In this document: in pieces, positions 46,735-55,176 of the stretch | How positions within the stretch are numbered: position 1 is the stretch's first letter | How the letters are laid out: each line of letters opens with the position of its first letter | NCBI RefSeq assembly: GCF_019931575.1 | Contig: NZ_CP082923.1 | Location: 3,906,001 to 3,970,000 of the forward strand | Length of the DNA: 64,000 nucleotides | From: Caulobacter segnis | GTDB lineage: Bacteria > Pseudomonadota > Alphaproteobacteria > Caulobacterales > Caulobacteraceae | Reading direction: 5' to 3' | Notes under the pieces: model-generated | The model's database searches: none | The model's input: only the letters and a program-made list of their open reading frames with translations | What the model was told of the DNA's origin: nothing | Position numbers and translations under genes: made by a program

Positions 46735-47595
46735 ATGGCGCAGAAGAAATCCGTGGTGGTCACCGGCGTCTCCACCGGCATCGGCTGGGGCGCAGTCAAG
46801 GTGCTGACGGGCAAGGGTTTCCACGTGTTCGGCAGCGTGCGCAAACCGGCCGACGCCGAGCGCCTGAAGGGCGAGTTCGGCGAGGCGTTCACGCCCCTGC
46901 TGTTCGACGTCACCGACGAGGCGGCGGTCAAGGCGGGCGCGGCCCAGGTCGAGGCGGCGCTGGACGGCGCGACCCTGGCCGGCCTTGTCAACAACGCCGG
47001 AATCGCCGTGGCCGGTCCACTGCTCTACCTGCCGATTGACGAGTGGCGCCAGCAGCTGGAGGTCAACCTGACCGGCGTGGTCATCGCCACCCAGGCCTTC
47101 GCACCCCTGCTCGGCGCGGGTGGCGCGCGCGTCGCCGCTCCGGGCCGGATCGTCAACATCTCCTCGGTCGGCGGCCGCAACGCCAACCCGTTCATGGCCC
47201 CCTACTGCACCAGCAAGTTCGGGCTGGAGGGGCTGTCGGAGTCGCTGCGCCGCGAGATGCTGCCGTTCGGCGTCGACGTGGTGGTGGTCGCCCCCGGCGC
47301 GGTGGCGACGCCGATCTGGGACAAGGCCGACCAGGTCGACACCAGCCGCTACGCCAACACCCCCTACGCCACGGCGCTGGACCGGCTCCGCGCCTACATG
47401 CTGCAAATCGGCAAGGCCGGCCTGCCGCCCGAGGCGATCGGCGAGGCCATCGCCACGGCGCTGACCGCGCCCCGGCCCAAGGTCCGCTACGTCGTCTCGC
47501 CCTCGCCCATTCAGGTGCTGATGACCGAGATCCTGCCCAAGCGCACCCTGGACCGCATCACCGGCCAGCGACTGGGTCTGCTGCCGGGATCATAG
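46735..47595 (+). CDS. SDR family NAD(P)-dependent oxidoreductase
   Basis: 286 residues of classical SDR type: cofactor loop TGVSTGIGWG, NNAGIAVAGPL, catalytic Ser in INISSVGG and YCTSK with Tyr and Lys. It resembles steroid/retinol-dehydrogenase-like members. The substrate is unknown. AGGGAGGG precedes the ATG. Confidence 0.9.
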   Translation: MAQKKSVVVTGVSTGIGWGAVKVLTGKGFHVFGSVRKPADAERLKGEFGEAFTPLLFDVTDEAAVKAGAAQVEAALDGATLAGLVNNAGIAVAGPLLYLPIDEWRQQLEVNLTGVVIATQAFAPLLGAGGARVAAPGRIVNISSVGGRNANPFMAPYCTSKFGLEGLSESLRREMLPFGVDVVVVAPGAVATPIWDKADQVDTSRYANTPYATALDRLRAYMLQIGKAGLPPEAIGEAIATALTAPRPKVRYVVSPSPIQVLMTEILPKRTLDRITGQRLGLLPGS

Positions 47596-47659
47596 ATTTA
47601 AGATTGTAATTCCCGCTCCGCGCGCTCAGCATCGCCACCCTGCGCGGAGGGAGGAATCA

Positions 47660-48904
47660 ATGCCGAGGGATCAGGCCGGCGATCGGCGGAGGGATGGCGC
47701 GAAGGACCGCATCGTCCTGCTGGACTCGCTGCGCGGCCTGGCGATCCTGGGCATCCTGATCTGCAACATCCCGCTGGCCTTCGAGCCCGAGAGCGTGGCC
47801 GAGAGCGCGCCCTTCTGGCCGCATGGCCAGGCGCCGGCCAGCCTGGCGGTCTGGTGGATCACCCAGGTGTTCTTCCAGCAGAAGTTCTACACCCTGTTCG
47901 GCATGCTGTTCGGGGCCTCGGTGCTGCTGGTCGGCGGCGAGGGCGGCGATCGCGACCGGACCGTGATGGTCGTCAGGCGCCTGCTGGCCCTGCTGGTCAT
48001 CGGCTTCCTGCACGGCCTCTTCCTGTGGCAGGGCGACGTGCTGTCGTACTACGCGCTGATCGGCTTGGTGGCGCTGCTCGCGCGCGGCTGGTCGCCCCGC
48101 TGGCTGCTGACGGCGGGGATCGTGCTGCACCTGGTCGTCAACGCCCGCAAGCTGTGGCGCCCGCTGAGCCGCGCGGCGATGCTCGACAAGCCCTTGCCGC
48201 CGGAGATGCTGGCGCGGATGGCCAAGGACACCCAGGCCCAGACCGCCGCCTTTGGCGGCGACTTCGCCAGTTCCCTGACCGCGAACGCCCATGGCTATTG
48301 GGACTTCTTCGCCGGATCCTGGAAGTGGATGCCGGTGTGGCCGATGGCGGTCCTGGCCCTGATGCTGATGGGCATGGGCCTGTTCAAGAGCGGCCTCCTG
48401 AAGGGCCAGGCCTCGCCGGCGATCCACAAGGCGCTCGTGACCGTCGGCGTTTCGGCCATGGTCCTGGTGGCGGCCGCGGAGAGCTTCTACCTGGCGGTTC
48501 CCTCGCATCCGAGATCGCTGAACGGCCTGGCCTACTGGATGCAGAGCGTCACCGCCCCGGCCGTCAGCCTGGGCTATCTGGGCCTGCTGGCCCTGGCGGC
48601 GAACACGAAGGGATGGCGCGCCATCCCGGCGATCCTCGCCCCGGTCGGCCAGATGGCCTTCACCAACTATCTGATGCAGTCGGTGATCATGACCGTGCTT
48701 TCCTACGGCGGTCGCGGGCCCGTGCTCTACGGCAAGCTGGACCGGCCGGCCCTGGCGGCGATCGTCGTGGCGATCTGGATCGCGCAGATTCTGTGGTCGC
48801 GCTGGTGGCTGGCGCGGTTCACCATGGGGCCGCTGGAGTGGGTCTGGCGCCTGGCCTATCGCGGCCCCGCGCCGCTGCGGCGGACGGTCCGGGGAGACGC
48901 CTAG
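47660..48904 (+). CDS. DUF418 family membrane protein, copy 1
   Basis: 414 residues with about eight to nine membrane helices. DUF418 marks: DRIVLLDSLRGLAILGILIC near the N-terminus and the C-terminal MAFTNYLMQSV, then TMGPLEWVWRLAYRG. The family resembles acyltransferase-3-type membrane proteins and has no proven function. It is followed, without any gap, by a second DUF418 gene, so the pair is a tandem duplication. Confidence 0.88.
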   Translation: MPRDQAGDRRRDGAKDRIVLLDSLRGLAILGILICNIPLAFEPESVAESAPFWPHGQAPASLAVWWITQVFFQQKFYTLFGMLFGASVLLVGGEGGDRDRTVMVVRRLLALLVIGFLHGLFLWQGDVLSYYALIGLVALLARGWSPRWLLTAGIVLHLVVNARKLWRPLSRAAMLDKPLPPEMLARMAKDTQAQTAAFGGDFASSLTANAHGYWDFFAGSWKWMPVWPMAVLALMLMGMGLFKSGLLKGQASPAIHKALVTVGVSAMVLVAAAESFYLAVPSHPRSLNGLAYWMQSVTAPAVSLGYLGLLALAANTKGWRAIPAILAPVGQMAFTNYLMQSVIMTVLSYGGRGPVLYGKLDRPALAAIVVAIWIAQILWSRWWLARFTMGPLEWVWRLAYRGPAPLRRTVRGDA

Positions 48905-50101
48905 ATGGAGAAGGACCGCATCGTCCTGCTGGACTCGCTGCGCGGCCTGGCGGTGCTGGGCATCCTGATCTGCAACATCCCGCTGGCGGCCGAGCCGCAC
49001 GCGGTGGCCACCAGCCTGACCGGCTGGCCGCACGGCATGGCGCCGGCCTCGGTCGGGGTGTGGTGGATCACCCAGGTGTTCTTCCAGCAGAAGTTCTACA
49101 CCCTGTTCTCGATGCTGTTCGGCGTCTCGATCCTGCTGGTCGGGGGTCCAAATGGAGAGGGGAGCGACGGCGGCCGAACGGCGATCCTGGTCCGGCGGCT
49201 GCTCAGCCTGCTGGTGCTGGGGGTGCTGCATGGGGCGCTGCTGTGGAATGGCGATGTCCTGACCTACTACGCACTGCTGGGCCTGGTCGTGATGCTGGCG
49301 CGGTCGTGGTCGCCCTGGCGGCTGCTGGCCGCCGGCGTGGCCCTGGACCTGACGCTGTCGGCGGCGACCGGGATCAAGCTGCTGGCCGACACGGCCCATC
49401 CCGCGCTCCCACAGCCGGCCGACCTGGCCGGCCAGGCGATCGCCAGCGCCCGCTACGCCGGAACCTTCGCCCAGTCCCTGGCCCAGAACTTCGCGGACTA
49501 CCGGACGGTGATGAGCCATGTCTGGCAGCAGTTCCCCTCGAACTGGCCATTGACCGTCCTGGCCCTGATGCTGATGGGCATGGGCCTGTTCAAGCTGGGG
49601 GTGCTGAGCGGGCGGGCCGGGACCGCGACCTATCGCGCCCTGGCGGCCGCTGGCCTCTTCGCCCTGCTGATCGGCGCCCTGCCCTGGGCGCTGTACGTCG
49701 CCGCGCCCGACCATCCGGCGGTCCTGCGCGAGCTCGCCCGCTGGACCCAGCGCGCCACCGCCCCGGTCGTCGGCCTGGGCTATGCCGGCCTGCTGGTCCT
49801 GGCGGCGGGCGCGCGGACCTGGAAGGCGATCCCCGCCATGCTCGCCCCGGTCGGCCAGATGGCCTTCACCAACTACATCGCCCAGTCGGCGGTGATGACC
49901 ATCGCCTTCTACGGCGGCCGGGGCCCGGCGCTGTACGGCCAGCTGGACCGCCCCGCCCTGGCGGCGATCGTCGTCGCGACCTGGATCGCCCAGACCCTGT
50001 GGTCGCGCTGGTGGATGGCCCGCTTCACCATGGGCCCGCTGGAATGGGTCTGGCGCCTGGCCTATCGCGGCCGGACGCCGCTGCGGCGGGCAGGCGCCTA
50101 G
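48905..50101 (+). CDS. DUF418 family membrane protein, copy 2
   Basis: 398 residues. It repeats the marks of copy 1 (DRIVLLDSLRGLAVLGILIC, MAFTNYIAQSA, TMGPLEWVWRLAYRG), but the middle part (residues about 150-280) differs strongly. Its ATG directly follows the stop of copy 1. The end overlaps the convergent NeuB-type gene by 4 bases. Confidence 0.88.
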   Translation: MEKDRIVLLDSLRGLAVLGILICNIPLAAEPHAVATSLTGWPHGMAPASVGVWWITQVFFQQKFYTLFSMLFGVSILLVGGPNGEGSDGGRTAILVRRLLSLLVLGVLHGALLWNGDVLTYYALLGLVVMLARSWSPWRLLAAGVALDLTLSAATGIKLLADTAHPALPQPADLAGQAIASARYAGTFAQSLAQNFADYRTVMSHVWQQFPSNWPLTVLALMLMGMGLFKLGVLSGRAGTATYRALAAAGLFALLIGALPWALYVAAPDHPAVLRELARWTQRATAPVVGLGYAGLLVLAAGARTWKAIPAMLAPVGQMAFTNYIAQSAVMTIAFYGGRGPALYGQLDRPALAAIVVATWIAQTLWSRWWMARFTMGPLEWVWRLAYRGRTPLRRAGA

Positions 50102-51150
50102 CCCACCATCGACCAGTCCAGCGGCTCGCCCCGCGCAAGGTCGCGCGTGGCGGCCTTGCCCAGGACCTTGTCCAGGTCGCCGGGCGGCAGGCCGTTGCCG
50201 GGGCGGACCGAGCGGATGTTGGCGCGAGACAGCGTCTCGCCAGCCCTGACGTCGGCTGTGACGTACAGCGAGCGGCGGAACTGCAGGTTGGCGCGCTCGG
50301 CGCCCAGCACATCGTAGTGGGCCGCGCCGAGGGCCGCCCAGGCGTTCTTCGTATCGCTCACCAGCGCCTTGAACTCGGCGGGCTCCAGGCTGAAGGCCGC
50401 GTCCGGACCGCCGTCGGCGCGGGCCAGGGTGAAGTGCTTCTCGATGCAGCAGGCGCCGACCGAGACCGCCGCCACCGAGGCGGCCGTCCCCGGCGTGTGG
50501 TCCGACAGCCCGACCGGGCAGCCGAAGCGGGCGGCCATGTCCGGCACCGTCCGCACATTGGCGTCGGCGAAGGTCGAGGGATAGCTGGACACGCAGTGCA
50601 GCAGCAGCACGCCCGCCGCGCCGGCGGCCAGGGCTGTGTCGCGCGCCGTTTGCATCTCCTCGAGATTGGCCATGCCGGTCGAGATGATCAGCGGCTTGCC
50701 CTTGCTGGCCGCGTACCTGATCAGCGGCAGGTCGACGGCCTCGAACGAGGCGATCTTGAAGGCCGGCGCGCCCAGGCTGTCCAGCAGGTCGACGGCGGTC
50801 TCGTCGAAGGGGCTGGAGAAGATCGTCACGCCGCGCTGGCGGGCGCGCTCGAAGATGGCCGCGTGCCATTCGAACGGGGTCTGGGCTTCCTGGTAGAGCG
50901 CGTAGAGGGTGCGGCCGTCCCACAGGCCGCCATGGATCGTGAACTCGGGGCGGTCGACGTCCAGGGTGATAGTGTCGGCGGTGTAGGTCTGGATCTTGAT
51001 CGCGTCACAGCCGGTGTCGGCGGCCGCGTCGACCATCTCCAGGCAGCGCTCTAGGCTGCCGTTGTGATTGCCCGACAGCTCGCAGATCACATAGGGCGCG
51101 TGGTCGACCCCGATCTTGCGACCGGCGATCTCGATGAAGGGGTGGGACAT
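50098..51150 (-). CDS. pseI: NeuB/PseI-type nonulosonic acid synthase
   Basis: 350 residues. The NeuB TIM barrel shows CELSGNHNGSLERCLEMVD, then KIQTYTADTITLD and EKHFTLAR with metal and PEP residues; residues about 285-345 are the SAF (antifreeze-like) domain with RRSLYVTADVRAGETL. It condenses PEP with a 6-deoxy-hexosamine to pseudaminic acid, or a similar substrate to legionaminic acid; the exact sugar cannot be decided. The PseG-like gene is near, but other pathway genes are not in the window. Confidence 0.88.
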   Translation of the reverse strand: MSHPFIEIAGRKIGVDHAPYVICELSGNHNGSLERCLEMVDAAADTGCDAIKIQTYTADTITLDVDRPEFTIHGGLWDGRTLYALYQEAQTPFEWHAAIFERARQRGVTIFSSPFDETAVDLLDSLGAPAFKIASFEAVDLPLIRYAASKGKPLIISTGMANLEEMQTARDTALAAGAAGVLLLHCVSSYPSTFADANVRTVPDMAARFGCPVGLSDHTPGTAASVAAVSVGACCIEKHFTLARADGGPDAAFSLEPAEFKALVSDTKNAWAALGAAHYDVLGAERANLQFRRSLYVTADVRAGETLSRANIRSVRPGNGLPPGDLDKVLGKAATRDLARGEPLDWSMVG

Positions 51151-51218
51151 GACGGACCGCCCGGAAACGTGGTTGCCGCCAGTTTAACCCATCAAAGGTG
51201 GACGAGGCGTCAATCGTC

Positions 51219-51422
51219 CTAGTCGATGAGGCTTCGCTCCATCACCGGCGGCTGGACGGGCCGCGCGTCATAGTCGCGCTTGCCGATCGCCGCCGCGATG
51301 GCGGCGAGCGCGGCGAACACCGCGATCATCGCGACCCCGACGGTCAGGTTTCCAAACCAGAAGTTGGCAAGGCCCGCGAACAGGACAACCAGTCCCACAC
51401 CCAGCAGAATTCCGAGCTTCAT
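51219..51422 (-). CDS. small two-helix membrane protein (67 residues)
   Basis: From the ATG at 51422 with GGAGGAA before it. Two helices (LGILLGVGLVVLFAGLANFW and VGVAMIAVFAALAAIAAAI) are followed by a polar tail. No family recognised. Confidence 0.6.
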   Translation of the reverse strand: MKLGILLGVGLVVLFAGLANFWFGNLTVGVAMIAVFAALAAIAAAIGKRDYDARPVQPPVMERSLID

Positions 51423-51512
51423 CAGGGTTCCTCCGTATGGCTTGTGTGTCGCCACTGGATGGGAAGTGCACACCATATTTAGCAGGCTGTCCACGGATCG
51501 CCCGCCAGGCGC

Positions 51513-51845
51513 CTAGCGTCCGACCTCGATAACCGTCGCATCGCTGTCCAAAGCGTCCTCAAGCCTGGGCCAAGCCGCCTCGAACCGGGCGATCAAGACG
51601 TCGCGCCGTATGTTGCCAAATCGGACCCAAAGGATCCGCGCCTTGGGCGCTCGAGCCAGCGCCCAATCCACGAAGTCACGGTCCTTGGTGACGATCATGG
51701 AGCCTTCAGCGATCGCCAGCGTCCAGATGGCGTCGTCGGGCATGTCGCCCCGCCCCACATCGACAACGTGATGCGCCTCATGCCCCTTCGATCGCAGCCA
51801 GGCCGCCAAGGCTGGCGGCAGTTGAGCGTCGACGAGGAACCTCAA
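51513..51845 (-). CDS. DUF5615 PIN-like toxin of a type II system
   Basis: 110 residues. The PIN-like core is MRFLVDAQLPPALAAWLRSK at the start and IVTKDRDFVDWALA, with acidic residues that would bind a metal for RNase activity. Its start overlaps the stop of the DUF433 gene (ATGA). DUF433 antitoxin followed by DUF5615 toxin is a known pairing. Confidence 0.85.
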   Translation of the reverse strand: MRFLVDAQLPPALAAWLRSKGHEAHHVVDVGRGDMPDDAIWTLAIAEGSMIVTKDRDFVDWALARAPKARILWVRFGNIRRDVLIARFEAAWPRLEDALDSDATVIEVGR

Positions 51846-52069
51846 GCGGCGACGACGGCGGTGTCGCTCACCGCAGCAGCGGCATAGGCAAGCGCGGCTC
51901 GGACGTCATCGGCCTCAAGGTAAGGATAGTCTTCAAGGATTTCCGCCGTGGTCATGCCATTGGCCAGCATTTCCAGGACATCCTGCACACGAATCCGCAG
52001 GCCGCGAATACAGGGCCGCCCTCCGAGCTTGCCGGGTTCGATGGTGATGCGTTCCAGCAACGGGTTCAT
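51842..52069 (-). CDS. DUF433 family antitoxin
   Basis: 75 residues from MNPLLERITIEPGKLGGRPC, with the winged-helix part IRGLRIRVQDVLEMLANGM and EILEDYPYLEADDVRAAL typical of DUF433. It should neutralise the adjacent toxin and repress the operon. A longer frame to 52156 is open but starts without a family match. Confidence 0.88.
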   Translation of the reverse strand: MNPLLERITIEPGKLGGRPCIRGLRIRVQDVLEMLANGMTTAEILEDYPYLEADDVRAALAYAAAAVSDTAVVAA

Positions 52070-52191
52070 GGCGGTAGCATAGCGCCAATGGCCAATGACC
52101 GCCACAGGGCGACAGAACCTCGACGCAGCATGAGTTTTTCGCTGCTCCCGGCCCATCGCCTCGGCGCGGAATCGCCACTATATGTGCGGCC

Positions 52192-53199
52192 ATGTCCACG
52201 ACCGCTCCTCGCCAAACCCGCTGCCTGATCATCGGATCGGGTCCCGCCGGCTATACCGCCGCCATCTACGCCGCCCGAGCGCTGCTGAAGCCCGTGCTGA
52301 TCGCCGGCATCCAGCCGGGCGGCCAGCTGACCATCACGACCGACGTCGAGAACTATCCGGGCTTCGCCGACGTGATCCAGGGTCCGTGGCTGATGGACCA
52401 GATGCGCGCCCAGGCCGAGCATGTCGGCACCGAACTGGTCAACGACATCGTGCTGTCGGTGGACCTGTCCAAGCGCCCGTTCACGGTCAAGACCGACAGC
52501 GGCCAGGACTGGATCGCCGAGACGATCATCATCGCCACCGGCGCCCAGGCCAAGTGGCTGGGCCTGGAGAGCGAGAGCAGGTTCCAGGGCTTCGGCGTCA
52601 GCGCCTGCGCCACCTGCGACGGCTTCTTCTATCGCAATAAAGAGGTGATCGTGGTCGGCGGCGGCAACACCGCCGTGGAAGAAGCCCTGTTCCTGACCAG
52701 CTTCGCCAGCAAGGTCACCCTGGTCCACCGCAAGGACGAGCTGCGCGCCGAGAAGATCCTGCAGGAGCGCCTGATGGCCCATCCGAAGATCGAGGTGGTC
52801 TGGGACAGCGTCATCGACGAGGTCACCGGCCAGACCGACCCGATGGGCGTCACCGGCGCGCGCCTGAAGAACATCAAGACCGGCGAGACCACCGACATCA
52901 CCGCCGACGGCGTGTTCATCGCCATCGGCCACGCCCCGTCGTCGGAGCTGTTCGCCGGCCAGCTGGAAACCGGCCCGGGCGGCTATCTGAAGGTCAAGCC
53001 GGGCACGGCCTCGACCGCGATCGAGGGCGTCTACGCGGCCGGCGACGTCACCGACGACGTCTACCGCCAGGCCGTGACGGCGGCCGGCATGGGCTGCATG
53101 GCCGCCCTGGAGGCCGTCCGCTTCCTGGCCGAGGAAGACCACAAGGCCGCGCACCACCCGATCAGCCACGCCGAGGCGAACAAGATCGGGGTTTGGTGA
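52192..53199 (+). CDS. trxB: thioredoxin-disulfide reductase
   Basis: 335 residues. FAD motif IIGSGPAGYTAAIYAARA, redox-active CATC (139-142) in SACATCDGF, NADPH motif VVGGGNTAVEEALFL and the C-terminal FAD closure YAAGDVTDDVYRQAVTAAG are all present. It transfers electrons from NADPH to thioredoxin in the cytosol. Confidence 0.97.
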   Translation: MSTTAPRQTRCLIIGSGPAGYTAAIYAARALLKPVLIAGIQPGGQLTITTDVENYPGFADVIQGPWLMDQMRAQAEHVGTELVNDIVLSVDLSKRPFTVKTDSGQDWIAETIIIATGAQAKWLGLESESRFQGFGVSACATCDGFFYRNKEVIVVGGGNTAVEEALFLTSFASKVTLVHRKDELRAEKILQERLMAHPKIEVVWDSVIDEVTGQTDPMGVTGARLKNIKTGETTDITADGVFIAIGHAPSSELFAGQLETGPGGYLKVKPGTASTAIEGVYAAGDVTDDVYRQAVTAAGMGCMAALEAVRFLAEEDHKAAHHPISHAEANKIGVW

Positions 53200-53220
53200 T
53201 CCACGCCCCGATGTAATCCT

Positions 53221-53360
53221 TCTCCTCCCCCTCTGGGGGAGGGGGACCGCCGAACGGCGGTGGAGGGGGCTTTGGGGCGCTGCGAACTCCGCACGCTTAC
53301 GCGCCCCCCTCCGTCTCGATGCGTATTCGCATCGATCCACCTCCCCCTAATGGGGAGGAG
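53221..53360. repeat. palindromic intergenic repeat, copy 2 (about 140 bases, inverted)
   Basis: Inverse complement of the repeat at 27751-27889, with hairpin TCGATGCG (53316-53323), loop TATT, CGCATCGA (53328-53335) where copy 1 has TCGCCGCG and CGCGGCGA. It lies between the convergent trxB and SleB-type genes and may also act as a terminator. Confidence 0.85.
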
Positions 53361-53371
53361 AAAACCGTGCC

Positions 53372-54604
53372 TCAGTTCAACGGATTCAGCAGGCTCGGCG
53401 GCCGGGGCTTCGGCTTGGGCGGCGGGGGTGGCGGCGGCGGTGGCGCGGCCGGGGCTTCGACGGCCGGCGGCGCGGGTTCGCTCACCGCTTCCAGCGCCTT
53501 GTTGATCCGGGCGATCTCGTCCGCCGTCGGGATGCGGCGACCGGCCACCGTGCCCTGCACGGTCACCCGCTCGCCCGTCGGCGAATTGGCGTCGGGCACA
53601 GAGACCAGCTTGGCGTCGGGCAGGACGAGGTTCGAGACCCCCAGCATCTGGGCGGCCGCGCCGACGGCCGGGGCCGGGGCGTTCTGGGCCGCCAGCACCT
53701 CGGGCGGAGCCGCTTCCAGCGTGCGCGGGTCGGCCGCCATCAGGATCTCGGCCGAGACGGTCTCGTTGCCGGAGTAGCGGCCGGTGAAGGCCCGCAGCAT
53801 CCCCGACGGGCCCGTCCAGCGGTAGAAGATGTGCTGGCCGAACTGCTTCAGCTTGACCAGGGTCGGGGCCCAGTACGGCGAGACATAGTCGGCGTGATAG
53901 TGCGTGGCCGTGCCCACCGGCTTGAACACGAAGCCGTTCAGCGCCCGCCGCGCCACGCTCTGCGCATTGGCCCACAGGGTGGGCACCGGGATGCGAGCCA
54001 GCGAGCCGTCGCAGGCGAAGCTGAACTGGCAGCCGGTCGCGCGCGCCGCGCCCTCGTAGATCACCCCGCAGATCGACTTCGGATAGCCGGGATGGCGCAT
54101 GCGGTTGATCACCGTCTGGGCCACGGCCATCTGGCCCTCGCCCGGCTCGAAGCCGGCCTCGTAATAGACCGCCTGGGCCAGGCAGTTCAGCGCCTTGGCG
54201 CGAGCGTCGGACGAGCCGGTCAGCACGAATGGCTTGGCGGCCTCCAGATCGTCGGAAACCATCGGACGCAGCGAATTGATCAGCCGCGCCTCGTCGAAGT
54301 CGGGATCGCGGTCGCCGATCCGGGGGATGTCCTTGAGATTGATGACCTCCCAGCCCCGGACGCGTCCCCAGTAGTCCTTGCGCGGACGCGGGTCGTGACG
54401 GCGCGCCAGGGCCAGCATGGCGGGGTCCATGTCGGCGACATAGCGTCGCAGGCCCCGCTCGCTGAAGCTGGAGGTGATGCGCATCAGGCCGCCTTCGCGC
54501 CCCGCGCCGGCCGGCACGTAGTGGGTCGTGCACGCGGCGAGGCCGCCGACGACCAGCAAGGTCGCGGCACCTCTCCAGGCCTGGTTCTCGATCAGGGTCC
54601 CCAC
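53372..54604 (-). CDS. SleB-like cell wall hydrolase, lipoprotein
   Basis: 410 residues from GTG 54604. The lipobox GGLAACT indicates a lipoprotein. The Hydrolase_2 (SleB) domain (about 135-245) has LAQAVYYEAGFEPGEGQMAV with the catalytic Glu, then QTVINRMRHPGYPKSICGVI and ATHYHADYVSPYW. It cleaves the glycan strand of peptidoglycan. The C-terminus has a Pro-rich tail with a run of nine prolines, perhaps a spacer in the envelope. Confidence 0.88.
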   Translation of the reverse strand: MGTLIENQAWRGAATLLVVGGLAACTTHYVPAGAGREGGLMRITSSFSERGLRRYVADMDPAMLALARRHDPRPRKDYWGRVRGWEVINLKDIPRIGDRDPDFDEARLINSLRPMVSDDLEAAKPFVLTGSSDARAKALNCLAQAVYYEAGFEPGEGQMAVAQTVINRMRHPGYPKSICGVIYEGAARATGCQFSFACDGSLARIPVPTLWANAQSVARRALNGFVFKPVGTATHYHADYVSPYWAPTLVKLKQFGQHIFYRWTGPSGMLRAFTGRYSGNETVSAEILMAADPRTLEAAPPEVLAAQNAPAPAVGAAAQMLGVSNLVLPDAKLVSVPDANSPTGERVTVQGTVAGRRIPTADEIARINKALEAVSEPAPPAVEAPAAPPPPPPPPPKPKPRPPSLLNPLN

Positions 54605-54621
54605 CCCGCCCCCCGGCGCGG

Positions 54622-55101
54622 CTATTTGCTACCGAGGGTGGAGCGCAGCATCCAGGCGTGTTTCTCGTGGGCCTGGAGGCGCTGGGTCAGAAGGTCGGCG
54701 GTGGCCTCGTCGCCGGCGTCGTCGGCGACCGGGAACGCATCGCGCAAGGTGCGGATAAGCGTTTCATTGTCGGCTTTCAGCTCGCCCAGCATGGCTTCCC
54801 ACTCATTTTCGGGATTGCCGTCCTTGATGCTGGAGAGGTTGCCGAACGCGCCGTAGCCCTGCGGCGCCAACTCGCCCAGAGCGCGAATACGTTCGGCGAT
54901 GTCGTCCAGCGCCGCCCACTCTTCCTGGTACTGACCCTCGAGCAGAACGTGCAGCGACTGGAAGTTCGGGCCGCGAACATTCCAGTGATAACCGTGCGTC
55001 TTGAGATAGAGCGCGTAGCTGTCGGCGAGAACCTTGCTGAGCGAGGCGGCGATATCCGCGCGCTGCTTGGCGGTCAGTCCGGTGTTGAGGGCGTCGGCCA
55101 T
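54622..55101 (-). CDS. dps: Dps-family ferritin-like DNA-binding protein
   Basis: 159 residues. The ferroxidase-site residues are visible in YLKTHGYHWNVRGPNFQSLH and AALDDIAERIRALGE. It stores iron and protects DNA in oxidative stress and stationary phase as a dodecamer. It is divergent from a hybrid histidine kinase. The start is the ATG at 55101, right after an upstream TTG. Confidence 0.93.
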   Translation of the reverse strand: MADALNTGLTAKQRADIAASLSKVLADSYALYLKTHGYHWNVRGPNFQSLHVLLEGQYQEEWAALDDIAERIRALGELAPQGYGAFGNLSSIKDGNPENEWEAMLGELKADNETLIRTLRDAFPVADDAGDEATADLLTQRLQAHEKHAWMLRSTLGSK

Positions 55102-55176
55102 CAATGATCTCCCGTGTTGCGTGCTCTAGGTAAGCGTGTCCATGCTCATGACAAGACATCTTTGCGGGGAGCAGAG

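Noticed and set aside
47657..50923. 1088-codon minus-strand frame over the DUF418 pair
   Set aside because: Shadow of the two DUF418 genes; its internal repeats only reflect the duplication on the other strand.
53400..53470. Proline-codon run at the end of the SleB-type gene as a possible repeat-driven pseudogene
   Set aside because: The frame is intact and Pro-rich tails are common in exported wall hydrolases.
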